Positions 39,496 to 48,529 of a stretch of 64,000 bases of DNA are shown here, piece after piece. The notes beneath the pieces were generated by a model. That model did not search any database. It was not told the origin of the DNA and saw nothing but the letters and a program-made list of their open reading frames with translations. The DNA is taken from assembly GCA_017654935.2 (NCBI GenBank), contig CM065690.1:18479540-18543539 (forward strand), given 5' to 3'. The number at the start of each line of letters is the position of its first letter. Position 1 is the stretch's first letter. Position numbers and translations under genes: made by a program. The stretch comes from Phymorhynchus buccinoides. Its lineage: Eukaryota; Mollusca; Gastropoda; Neogastropoda; Raphitomidae.

Positions 39496-40165
39496 CAGGG
39501 CTCATACAGAATTTTGGAAATAAAAATCCATACTTTTTCCAGGCCATTTCTGCGACTTTCCCATACCATGCTTGTCAGCCAACTTGCTCTGTTTTGCCGC
39601 TTTCTCCAGCTGCTGGTGCTTCTTGCCTTCAGCATGGCATTTCAATGCCCCCACACCCATGTTCCGAACATCAAAGTCCTTTACGCATAGTAAGCACCGC
39701 GCTTTGTACTTCGACCCATCAGATGATGGGGCTATCCAATCCTTGAACTTGCTATGTTCCAGCCACGTTTGGCTAAACACGCACTTTCCCATGTTGGCGA
39801 AGCAAATGACCGCGCTCCAACAAGAGAAAAGAAAATTGACTTCCGCGCATGCGCATTGCGTACAAGGGACGTCACTTCGCCGGCCAAGAAAGAAAAGTTT
39901 GTCTGCCAGTAATCATGGCGCTCACTCGTCAAGCATGCATACCGGGGTAGCGTTGTTATTATCACGTAAAATCGAAGTGAGACTCTCTTTGTCTTCAGTG
40001 AGAAAACAAATTGCCTGTCACTGTGAACTGTGCCAGACTGAAAAATTCAAGACTTTTCCAGACTCAGGCAACCAAAGTTGATAATTCCATGCTTTTCCAG
40101 GCCTGGAAACCATTTTTCCATTTTCCAAGACTTTTCCAGACTTTAAAGACTCTATATGAACCCTG
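39496..40165 (-). mobile_element. CAG-ended element CE-2, 670 bp, nested
   Basis: Ends CAGGGCTCATACAGAATTTT and its partner ...GACTCTATATGAACCCTG, with ATGAGG duplicated on both sides (39490-39495 and 40166-40171). Repeated TTTTCCAGGC/CTTTTCCAGAC motifs lie near both ends. It encodes a short zinc-finger frame but no catalytic domain. The CAG ends recall hAT elements, but hAT duplications are 8 bp, so the superfamily is open. Confidence 0.85.
39502..39792 (-). CDS. BED/C2H2-like zinc-finger microprotein in CE-2
   Basis: A 96-aa frame begins MGKCVFSQTWLEHSKFKDWI. It contains C-x(2)-C...H-x(4)-H as ARCLLC...LKCHAEGKKHQQ, which is a BED- or hAT-N-terminal-like DNA-binding finger, and ends in the TIR (YFQNSV). 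The layout W-L...F-x-x-W...K-x-C-x-C matches N-termini of transposase-derived proteins, so it is probably the stub left when a larger transposase was deleted. It lies antisense to nothing in the host and on the same strand as the left ADAM copy. Whether it is translated is unknown. Confidence 0.5.
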   Translation of the reverse strand: MGKCVFSQTWLEHSKFKDWIAPSSDGSKYKARCLLCVKDFDVRNMGVGALKCHAEGKKHQQLEKAAKQSKLADKHGMGKSQKWPGKSMDFYFQNSV

Positions 40166-40311
40166 ATGAGGTCTTATAAGAGAGGGGTCTTATAAGGGAG
40201 GTAATTTTAATACTTACAAAGAAGGGCAATGTCTCAGAGAAGTAGGTCTTATGTGGGAGGGAGTCTTATAATGGGAGGTCTTATAAGGGAGGTTCCACTG
40301 TATAGACTCAC

Positions 40312-40458
40312 AGTACTGCGGTGGACAACGAAGGTCAAACCGGTGTTCTGGTTGGTTCCATCCCTATCCTGGAACACCGTCCTGGAGTAGATCTTGCTGA
40401 TGGCCTTCACGTGGCTGCTGAAGAACCCCAAAACCTCCGTCTCCGCCTCTTCGTCTGA
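40312..40458 (-). CDS. ADAM10-like first protease exon (left copy)
   Basis: The acceptor GTTGGCAG and donor ACT/GTGAGT give exactly 49 codons, phase 0 at both ends. It reads SDEEAETEVLGFFSSHVKAI, then SKIYSRTVFQ and ends LTFVVHRST. The SHVKAI-x-x-IY motif is the early reprolysin-domain helix of ADAM10. The exon before it, encoding the furin site, is seen only on the other strand at 45747-45947. Confidence 0.92.
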
Positions 40459-40904
40459 CTGCCAACACACAAAGAACAAAAAAAGCAGACAGACGACTTG
40501 TTAAGAATACCGTATTTTGCAGACTATATAAGTCCTTCTGTTAAAAGACCTCCTGTCATTTAAGACTGATTGTTTTTTTCACAGATGTAATATAATTATC
40601 TTTTTATAATTTATGTATGAAACCGACCACAGTTATAATATAAGACCCCTCCAATTCATAAAGACCGATTTTCCCCCCAGCTTTTGGGAAGTCTTAAAAT
40701 TGAGGTCTGACTGTGCTTCATACATGTATGAGTGAAATTAGTTCAGGATATATGCTCCTGACATCAGGAAGGAAAAAGCTGATGGAAAGAGTCTTTAGGA
40801 ATGGCCATCCAAACCTGTCACCCGGAACAACGGTCTTACGGAAAAAAACACCCCCCAAAATTAAAACCCTACTCAAAATTCATAAGTTTCAATGAAAAGA
40901 GCCC

Positions 40905-41220
40905 CCCCACCCCCGTCCGTGGGGATACCGGGAGGTCTCTTGTATAAATAGTTCCCCACCTTCTGCAAGTTCTGTGCTTGTAACTTCCTCTCATCTGACA
41001 CTCTCTTTGACTCTGCCTTTTCCCTTGGCTTTCTGTCATCTACTATCTTTCAGCCTTAAACCGGTCCATTCGCGAAACGTTTTCAAAAAGATTTCCTCTA
41101 GCTGAAGTCGGACTTGCTGGGCCTAATTATTTCTTAGTTAGGCGCATAACGGCAGCATGATGCGTCTGCGCTCATAATTGACAGGAAACTGAGCGATCGA
41201 AGAAGAAGAAGAAGAAGAAT
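40905..41220. repeat. repeat family R1, copy in left arm
   Basis: GGGGATACCGGGAGGTCTC, GCAAGTTCTGTGCTTGTAAC, CTCTTTGACTCTGCCTTTTCC, CTTAGTTAGGC and a (GAA)n end. The remainder up to 41705 holds a GGTGCTATATAAATAC tail fragment (41368), CA repeats and no gene. Confidence 0.7.
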
Positions 41221-41542
41221 GAAAAGAGCTATTTCTCTGCATCTTTTGTTTTTTCCTGTTAATCACATAAATGGTTGAAAGAATGTGGGGGATTGGTTTA
41301 AAATGTTAGTGCATAGATATGCGTGTGAAACCGTGAATGCAAGCACCTCGAGTTTAATTTTAAAGAAAGGTGCTATATAAATACTATGTACTGACTGGAC
41401 TAATTCCATTCAGTTCAATCATTTTATTGTCTTCACAAAAAGCAAAGAAATTCGCTGCCTGGCATGCCCATTTTATAAATAATAAGACACGACACAAGTA
41501 ATGTTTAGGAAGACAACTTAAATAAGACAACAAAACTTTAAA

Positions 41543-41573
<31 letters not shown>

Positions 41574-41707
41574 ACAATCCAATTAGGTACTTTTCAGACA
41601 AATATGCATAAAATTATAAAGTATTAATTCGTACTATTACTTGTGAAAGCAAACATTTGACAATCAGACACACACACACACACACACACACACACTGACA
41701 CACTGAT

Positions 41708-42094
41708 GGTGTAGAGTGGCACAGTGGTAGCGCGTTCGCTTCGTGTCAAGTAAACCCGAGTTCGAACCTGGGTACAGGGGATTTTTTCCTCTCATTCTGC
41801 ACTAGGCCTTAACGGTCCGAACGTGGAGTCTTTCGGATGGGACGATAAACCGAGGTCCCGTGTGCCCATGCACTTAGCATACGTTAAACCCACTGGCAAC
41901 GAAAAAGTTGTCATTTGGTAAAAAGATACCCCCCCCCCCCCCCATCAGTGACAAAAATCGCATGCAAAAACAAACAAAATTAAAAAAATTGGGTGGCGCG
42001 CCTCTGGCTGCGACACGCTCTCCGGGTGGGAGCAACCCGAATTTCACAGAGACGCCTCTGTGACTATAAAGTACCTAATACCTAATAATACCTA

Positions 42095-42100
<6 letters not shown>
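41708..42100 (+). repeat. tRNA-derived SINE with tandem tail
   Basis: The head has A box TGGCACAGTGGTAGCGC (41717-41733) and B box GAGTTCGAACCTGG (41758-41771). The body has CTTTCGGATGGGACGATAAA and GAGGTCCCGTGTGCCCATGC, an AGAGACGCCTCTGT block, and a TACCTAATACCTAATA tail before a CA tract (42098-42155). It is related to the copy at 24110-24440 and identical in place to 54795-55175. Confidence 0.82.
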
Positions 42101-42158
<58 letters not shown>

Positions 42159-42338
42159 TTGAGCTATCGGTTAGAATAAAATTAAACAGAGCATAGAATT
42201 AGAAATGAATTAACAAGTGAGCTAAAATAATTGACAAGTAAATGAAGTATAATTGAGTATTAATTCAGAAATGAATAAGTAATGACTCTAACAACATCTC
42301 CTGGTTTGCTAAAAAGACTAATAAAATAAGGGTTCTTG

Positions 42339-42573
42339 GTGTCGCATGAAAAAAGGTAGCTCGTAAAAATAAGTAGCTCGCTACTATGAGAGTCTGTATT
42401 TGCGACAACCACAAATTTCACTTTTTCTGTACTTTAACCATTTACCTAACCCTAACCCTATCCCTAACCCTAGAAAAAAGTGAAATTTGTGGTTCATGCT
42501 CAATGTCGCAAATACACACTGTCATAGGTAGCGAGCTACTTATTTTTACGAGCTACCTTTTTTCATGCGACAC
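42339..42573. mobile_element. foldback MITE with telomere-like core
   Basis: TIRs of about 100 bp begin GTGTCGCATGAAAAAAGGTAGC and end with the inverse ...CATGCGACAC. The centre (about 42446-42475) is CCTAACCCTAACCCTATCCC, i.e. TTAGGG-type repeats. There is no coding capacity. The mirror copy is at 54331-54567. Confidence 0.85.
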
Positions 42574-42658
42574 TTAGGACCCTCCCTATTAAGACCTTAA
42601 AAATTTGGCTCCACAAAAGGTCTTAACCCTTTCGCCGCCAGCCATTTTTCAGCAAAAA

Positions 42659-42988
42659 TGGTGGATTTTGATTAATCCTACTATCTATTTAATTTAATAC
42701 TTACCAACACTCAAAACAACTGCATTAGCCTAAAACAACCTGGAACCTTACCCTAGCAATAGCTAAAACGAAAGTGGGCCCAAGGGACTGCACCCATACC
42801 GCAGGGAGTAGCGGGAGTGACTCCCCTTACTTCCGGGTATGACGCGCACCCTTGGGACACCGGATATGTCATTCGTGTAATTTTACAGCCCCGCATCAGG
42901 AGGGAGGCCGGGAGGGAACATTTTTTGTTTTGAGTGTTGGTAAGTATTAAATTAAATAGATAGTAGGATTAATCAAAATCCACCAATC
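42659..42988. repeat. inverted-repeat module IRM, copy 1
   Basis: About 57 bp at each edge (GGTGGATTTTGATTAATCC... and its inverse ending ...GGATTAATCAAAATCCACC) enclose about 215 bp, including CATACCGCAGGGAGTAG and CCGGGTATGACGCGCACCC. A second copy is at 47827-48105. Each abuts a DIRS element, so the module probably contains the DIRS terminal and internal complementary repeats. Confidence 0.75.
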
Positions 42989-43243
42989 TAATTTAATCAT
43001 ACTATACCAACACTCAAAACAACTGCAGATTACCACCGTGGTGGAGGGTGATGCGTGCCAACTGACACACCAACAACCCCAAAAGCATATCAGTAAAAGA
43101 GGGAAACACTCCTAAGAGAATCCCCCGAAAGATGTACAACATCCCTGAAAATATGCAAATAAACACCCCCAAACAGTCATGCCAATGATATACCAAAGAA
43201 CACAGAGAAAAAAACAGGGGCACAAAAAACACCGGTACTCACA

Positions 43244-44440
43244 CTACAAGGAGACCGGGACCTGCGCAACGACCACCTTCTTAATGGCAAAGGAGTCGTC
43301 TTCGCCCTGAGCGGAGATATCCCTCAGGTAAAACTGAAGAAAGGTGTTCTGCGATTTCCAGAACGCTGAGGCCATAACCTTCACAAGAGGGACACCCTTG
43401 ACTACCGCCAGGGAAGAGCTGATGGCCCGCAACTCGTGGGCGCGAATGGGGTTATCAGGTAACCTAACCAGAGAGCGGGCATAGGCCAACTTAATGAGGT
43501 CGAGGATCCAACGGGACACAGTACCCTTAGCCACATCGCTGCAGTACTTGGGGTTAATGGAGACGAACAGGCGACGTTTAGCCCCTCTGAAGGACTTGGT
43601 ACGAGCCAGATAAGAACGAAGAGCCCTAACGGGGCAGAGGAAGATATCACGATCATCAGGACCCAGAACGGAGCGAAGACTCGAAATAGAGACCAAGGGA
43701 GAGGAAACATCACCAGACTGGTTCTTTGCACGGAACTCCGGGAGGAAAGAAAGGGAGACGGACGAAAAGTCCTCCTCGAACTGGACGTCCTTGGTGAGAC
43801 CACTCAGAGCATGCAAACCACTGATGCGACGGGCAGTGGCGAGTGAAATGAGAAAAAACTGTCTTGAGAGTCAGCAGCTTAAGAGACAACGACTCCAGGG
43901 GTTCACATTTGTCCCTGAGAAAAGCCAGAACCAAAAAGATGTCCCACTGAGGACACTGGACCGTTCTGGACGGGGCTTGGAGGCGCACAGCGTCCAGGAA
44001 GTGAGAGACTGGCAAGGCCGAGAGATTCTCCGTAAACTTGGAACCTAAAGCCAACGAGATCGTGCTAATCAAGGCCGCCCTATAACCTGACAAGGTTTGA
44101 GAGGAAGAGTTCCTAGTTCTAAGCAAGTGAGAGAGGAACTCCACGAACTGAACCGTTGAGGGACGAAGCGGATCAAACTTCCTCTCCTGACAAAACGCAA
44201 ACCAGGTGGCCCAGCGAAGATCATACAGATCGTTTGTAGACTTACGCCGAGAGGCGACCAGCAGATCCACGGTGAGCGTGGAAAACCCCTGAGAGCGAAG
44301 GCCTAGACGGACAGTCGCCATGCGACCAGGTTTAGCCTTGAAGGGCAAGGGTGTCCGACCCCGCTTCTTGGCTGAAGAAGAGTGGCGGGAGTGAGATTGA
44401 GCGGAAGAGGACCGTCTTGCGCCATGTCGAGGAGCTCTGG
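43244..44440 (-). pseudogene. DIRS1 tyrosine recombinase, frameshifted
   Basis: The N-terminal SAM-like part (RLGLRSQGFSTLTVDLLVAS, then RWATWFAFCQERKFDPLRPS) and part of the core lie in one frame down to about 43860. A one-base change at a T run near 43850 moves the remainder to another frame. That remainder has the catalytic region: Arg in ARRISGLHALSG, HELR (from RAHELRAISSSLA), W in FWKSQNTF and Tyr in FYLRDI. All expected catalytic residues are present, but split by the frameshift, so this copy as sequenced cannot make a whole recombinase. A sequencing error in the homopolymer is possible. Confidence 0.82.
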
Positions 44441-45008
44441 GAACCAATGGCTTGTGGGCCACATTGGTGTGACAAGAATCAAGTCCGGGTGCTCTCGGAG
44501 ACACTTCTCCAACACCCGAGGAATGAGAGCCGTTGGGGGGAAGGCATACATCAGCATGCCCTTCCAAGGGAACGAGAAGGCGTTCCTGGCAAAGGCCTGA
44601 GGGTCCCTGACTGGAGAAACATATAGGTTCAGTCTGGCAGTGAACCTGGTGGCAAAGAGGTCGAGGAGGGGTTTCCCCCACAGTCTCCACACAGGAGACA
44701 AGGCCTGGTGAGCAATGGTCCATTCGGTGGCCAGAATTTGGTCCGAGCGACTCAACTGGTCCGCCACCACATTGAGTTTGCCCGGAACAAACTCGACCGT
44801 GAGGGAGATGTCGAGAGAAAAAGCCCACCGCAGAATCGCCTCCGCCGTCAGGGAGAGTGAAGCGGACCTTGTGCCTCCCTGACGACGCAGGTAGGACAGG
44901 CTGGTGGAATTGTCGCCACAAATCACCACACACCTGCCGTGAAGCCTTGGAGCGAAATGAAGGAGGGCCAGGCGAATGGCCTCCAGCTCCAGCCAGTTGA
45001 TGTGACGC
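44303..45008 (-). CDS. DIRS1 RNase H region (fragment)
   Basis: The open frame enters from the gap and reads HINWLELEAIRLALLHF, then CVVICGDNSTSLSYLRRQGG, VEFVPGKLNVVADQLSR, and DLFATRF...YVSPVRDPQAFARNAFSF. The E (LELEAI), D (CGDN) and D (VADQLSR) residues are the RNase H catalytic set as found in DIRS and Ngaro polyproteins. The fragment ends at 44303 and overlaps the recombinase frame, the usual DIRS arrangement. Its upstream reverse transcriptase is not visible. Confidence 0.82.
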
Positions 45009-45508
45009 NNNNNNNNNNNNNNNNNNNNNNNNNNNNNNNNNNNNNNNNNNNNNNNNNNNNNNNNNNNNNNNNNNNNNNNNNNNNNNNNNNNNNNNNNNNN
45101 NNNNNNNNNNNNNNNNNNNNNNNNNNNNNNNNNNNNNNNNNNNNNNNNNNNNNNNNNNNNNNNNNNNNNNNNNNNNNNNNNNNNNNNNNNNNNNNNNNNN
45201 NNNNNNNNNNNNNNNNNNNNNNNNNNNNNNNNNNNNNNNNNNNNNNNNNNNNNNNNNNNNNNNNNNNNNNNNNNNNNNNNNNNNNNNNNNNNNNNNNNNN
45301 NNNNNNNNNNNNNNNNNNNNNNNNNNNNNNNNNNNNNNNNNNNNNNNNNNNNNNNNNNNNNNNNNNNNNNNNNNNNNNNNNNNNNNNNNNNNNNNNNNNN
45401 NNNNNNNNNNNNNNNNNNNNNNNNNNNNNNNNNNNNNNNNNNNNNNNNNNNNNNNNNNNNNNNNNNNNNNNNNNNNNNNNNNNNNNNNNNNNNNNNNNNN
45501 NNNNNNNN
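45009..45508. other. assembly gap of 500 N
   Basis: Exactly 500 undetermined bases, a conventional size for a gap of unknown length. It falls inside DIRS1 on the left and in a GAT-type microsatellite on the right. Frames drawn across it are meaningless. Confidence 1.
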
Positions 45509-45720
45509 GACTATGATGACAAGACAGTGATGGTAATGATAATGATGAGGACAAGTCAGTGAATGATGATCATCATGATGATGATAATGGTGAAGATGCC
45601 AATAATGATGATGATGATGGTGACAAGACAATGATGACGCTGGTAGAGACGACGCTGATGAAAAAATCGTCATAACGAAGAAGACGATGACGATGATAGT
45701 TGAAAGTCTTATCCAAAAAA
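45509..45720. repeat. GAT/GAC microsatellite beside the gap
   Basis: Imperfect GATGAT/GACAAG repeats lead directly up to the acceptor of the exon at 45747. The repeat probably explains why the contig ends here. Confidence 0.9.
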
Positions 45721-45746
45721 CAATAGATCTACCTGTTGACGTACAG

Positions 45747-45947
45747 CAGAGCACCTGGGAAGACGCTTTCAGTGGCAAGACCCACAACATCTACTCGGAG
45801 CAGAGCAACAGCGAGAAACGCTCCTCCTCGGGCGCGCACTCTCGCGTGAAGAGGACCCTGGGGTCCAAAAATGCCTGCCCCATGCACCTCAGGGCCGACC
45901 CTTTGCTCTTCGAGTACTTCAAGAACAACAAACATTATCACGTCCTC
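45747..45947 (+). CDS. ADAM10-like prodomain/furin-site exon
   Basis: The acceptor TTGACGTACAG and donor CTC/GTGAGT give 67 codons in phase 0. It encodes STWEDAFSGKTHNIYSEQSN, a Ser-rich part, then AHSRVKRTLGSKNACPMHL and RADPLLFEYFKNNK. RVKR is a proprotein-convertase site that would free the mature protease. The CPMHLRADPLLFEYF block is the first strand and helix of the ADAM10-type reprolysin domain. It joins in phase with 56445-56591 on the same strand. No minus-strand counterpart is in the window. Confidence 0.92.
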
Positions 45948-46090
45948 GTGAGTTAATTGTGCAGCACGTAGAAATTTTGTTCATTTTTTGTATGATATAT
46001 TGCCAGTCTGTCATGTCTGGATTATCACTTGACCCTTTCACCACCAGCCATATGGCTGGTACCCACGTGTCGTCATATCCGGCCACAAGT

Positions 46091-46280
46091 AGCGCCATAT
46101 TATGGGAGACCGCCATCTTAGTCCTTACCTTTTTTTCAAAAATGCCAGATCGATGCTGCGTATTTGGCTGTTCCAATTCGAAACTTATCTAAACTGTATT
46201 TGGATGTTTTCTTTACACATTTAGATAACATTTTCACTTTGTTTACACACAAATAAGGACTAAGATGGCGACACTTCCGT
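46091..46280 (+). mobile_element. THAP-type deletion derivative, copy 1
   Basis: Inverted ends GACCGCCATCTTAGTC and GACTAAGATGGCGAC enclose about 150 bp with a 16-codon frame (46142-46192) reading MPDRCCVFGCSNSKLI. M-P-x-x-C...C is how THAP DNA-binding domains of P-type transposases begin. The remainder has been deleted. Other copies are at 53388-53600 and 53783-54040. Confidence 0.65.
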
Positions 46281-46373
46281 TGGAATGGTCGAGATGCGCA
46301 CGCAGGTGGGTTGGAGCCATTTCAGCCAAAGATTGCCATTAAGTTTATACTTGCCCAGGTAAAGAGCAAACTA

Positions 46374-47107
46374 CAGTGGAGTCCGGGTAAAACGACTTTT
46401 AAGGGAACACAGACTCAGTTCGTTGTATCAGGATTTCGTTATACATGTACATGTACAATGTATGTTGAAAACAAAAACAGTTCAAACACTCACCAATGAT
46501 AACCGAAAACATAAACTTGACCAGTTTGGATCGTCTGTCTTAATCACGGGATGTACAAGGCTTGAAGAAGTTCAGCAGTGTTGTCTGACGCTGATCTGTT
46601 TTGGCACACTTTTCAACAAGTTTTTCCATTAAGTGACAACACATCACACAAATTTAGTTTGTTATAGGCTTTCATGAACTTTTCGATCTTTATTTTGAGC
46701 GCGAATTGTAAAGCGACCTTGAGAAACCGAATGATCTGTAGGAAGCCTAGGCCTAGCAGACGACCCAGTGTGAATCTAAATGAGTTCACGCATGCGCAGT
46801 TCATATTTTCCAACTTCCTTCCTCTTGACAACACATTCTAGCTTGGAGTTTGAAGGCCTAGGTTTTTGCAGCGCATCGCACAGGCTGAGTTCGTTATAGG
46901 CTATTTTTCCAAGTAAATAAAATTATCCTGGGGCGTAGAACATGTGTTCGTAAAAAGCGGGTGTTCGTTAGTTCAAAAGGATTTTTTGTTCGTTATACCC
47001 ATGGCTTTGCAAGTGACAAATAGAAGGGCGTTTGCCGGGAAATTGAAGTCAGTTCGTTAATCGCGAAATTTCGTTAAAAGCGAGTTCGTTATAGTTGGAC
47101 TCCACTG
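46374..47107. mobile_element. pogo-like TIR element, 734 bp
   Basis: Ends CAGTGGAGTCCGGGTAAAAC and ...GTTATAGTTGGACTCCACTG with TA duplicated. Internal AGTTCGTTATA/TTCGTTA motifs repeat. No transposase frame is present. From 47110 to 47700 there is an (AAT)n LINE-type tail (47146-47225) and no gene. Confidence 0.8.
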
Positions 47108-47704
47108 TATATCTGCAGTATTGGGGATTCTTCTGTGACATAATAAAATAATAATAATAATAATAATACTGAATATTTATGACGCACTTACCTCCCGATA
47201 AAACCAGGAGCTCAAGGCGTTTACAATGACCCCCCCAAAAAAGGTCTGTCCTTACTTCCCAAAAGTAAGACAATGGGGTCTTTGGATAATAGACCCCAAT
47301 TTGATGCCTTTTAGTGATATAGGTGTTAAATCACTGTGGTGCTAAAATGCGACTTTGGCGGTGAAAGGGTTAAATAATAATAACAATAATTGTAATGCAG
47401 GGGATTAACCCCTTAACTCCCTATTAACCCCTTGACTGCCACCAACGTAACAGGTACTGACCTGATGACATCACTGATGATGTCATCAGATGAAGAGGAA
47501 TAACCCTGATATCCTGGCTTTTGCTCTAACACAGTCAAGAGAGTTATATCCCCAGACCATTTTGCCAGAATGGCTTTATCAGTTGTCTTTTTCGTGGCAT
47601 GATTTGCCCAATTATTTTTTTCTTTAATTTTCTCTGGCAGTCAAAGGGTTAAGACCTTCCCTATAAAGACTCCCTCTAAGGTGTGACCCAAGAGTTTTTC
47701 ACTA

Positions 47705-47826
47705 CAGTGGAACCTCCCTTATAATACTCCCCCATTATAAGACTCCCTCCCCACTTCTCTGAGACATTGCCCTTCTTTGTAAGTATTACAATTGCCTCCG
47801 TTAACAACTCTCTCCCATTAAAGACC
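47705..47826. mobile_element. MITE-A copy 7 (truncated)
   Basis: CAGTGGAACCTCCCTTATAA...TCCCATTAAAGACCTC, ending abruptly where the IRM module begins. The insertion or deletion therefore happened after this MITE was in place. Confidence 0.7.
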
Positions 47827-48105
47827 TCAATCTAATTTAATCATACTGTACCAACACTCAAAACAACTGCATTAGCCTAAAACAACCTGGAACCTTACCC
47901 TAGCACATAGCTAAAACGAAACTAGCCCAAGGGAATGCACCCATACCGCAGGGAGTAGAGGGAGTGACTCCCCTTACATCCGGGTATGACGCGCACCCTT
48001 GTGGCGCCGGATATGACATTCATAAAATTTTCCAGCCTTACTGACACACCTGGGCCTACTCTGGCTCCTAGATAGTAGGATAGTAGGATTAATCAAAATC
48101 CACCA
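47827..48105. repeat. inverted-repeat module IRM, copy 2
   Basis: Close match to 42690-42988 (ACCAACACTCAAAACAACTG, CATACCGCAGGGAGTAG, CCGGGTATGACGCGCACCC, GGATTAATCAAAATCCACC). It lacks the outer left edge and abuts the 5' end of DIRS2. Confidence 0.75.
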
Positions 48106-48529
48106 ATCTATTCTATCATGTTACCGTTTCACTACGAATGAGTTATCTCTTCCAATTTGGAGCTAATGCCAATTACCAAAGACCAAAAAGTCTTAGTCTT
48201 CACAAGACTAACTTACTTCCCTTGGTCTGGTTTAGCAATACCACTGAGCTGCTGTGGATCCCCTTCCTGACGTCACTTCCGGGGAGCCAACTTTGAATCA
48301 TAATAAAAAAAATTCCAATTGGAGCTGCCATGTTCTTTTTTGCTCTGCAAATTTAATTCATTTTCAAGCTTTTTTCCTTGCCATCCTACCTTCTTTGTGT
48401 TCCCTTTTGCCCCTTGGGTAACAGGTATTGTCAGTGTATAATTTTAATTTGATTTTTGGGATCGAATTTTGGTTAAAGTGAAATTATTTGATTGTTGTTT
48501 GACACCGGTTTTGTGCCCTCGTTGTTAAC

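Larger units (their letters stand above)
39448..40300. mobile_element. MITE-A copy 5, split by an insertion
   Basis: Outer ends CAGTGGAACCTCCCTTAG...GGGAGGTTCCACTG with TA. The MITE is interrupted at AATGAGG by the 670-bp element at 39496-40165, which proves the order of insertion. Its right end is 11 bp from the exon at 40312. Confidence 0.88.
32641..42660. repeat. left arm of a 10-kb inverted pair
   Basis: Matches 54237-64000 in inverted orientation, including the LINE, SINE, MITE, two CAG-ended elements and two ADAM exons at the same relative places. The inner edge is at 42660, just after GCCATTTTTCAGCAAAAATG. The outer edge is set by the end of the window. Differences are mainly satellite copy number, microsatellite length, a 23-bp indel beside 38930 and scattered substitutions. 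Confidence 0.95.
42989..45008 (-). mobile_element. DIRS-type retrotransposon 1 (partial)
   Basis: On the minus strand it encodes an RNase H domain followed in an overlapping frame by a tyrosine recombinase, the DIRS order. The 5' part, where gag and the reverse transcriptase would be, lies in the N gap or is absent. The 3' end meets the IRM at 42988. It forms the inner edge of the left arm. Confidence 0.85.

Noticed and set aside
43710..45790. Frames of 495 and 614 codons running across the gap
   Set aside because: They continue only because N is translated as X. The parts on either side of the gap belong to DIRS1 and to a microsatellite on another contig.
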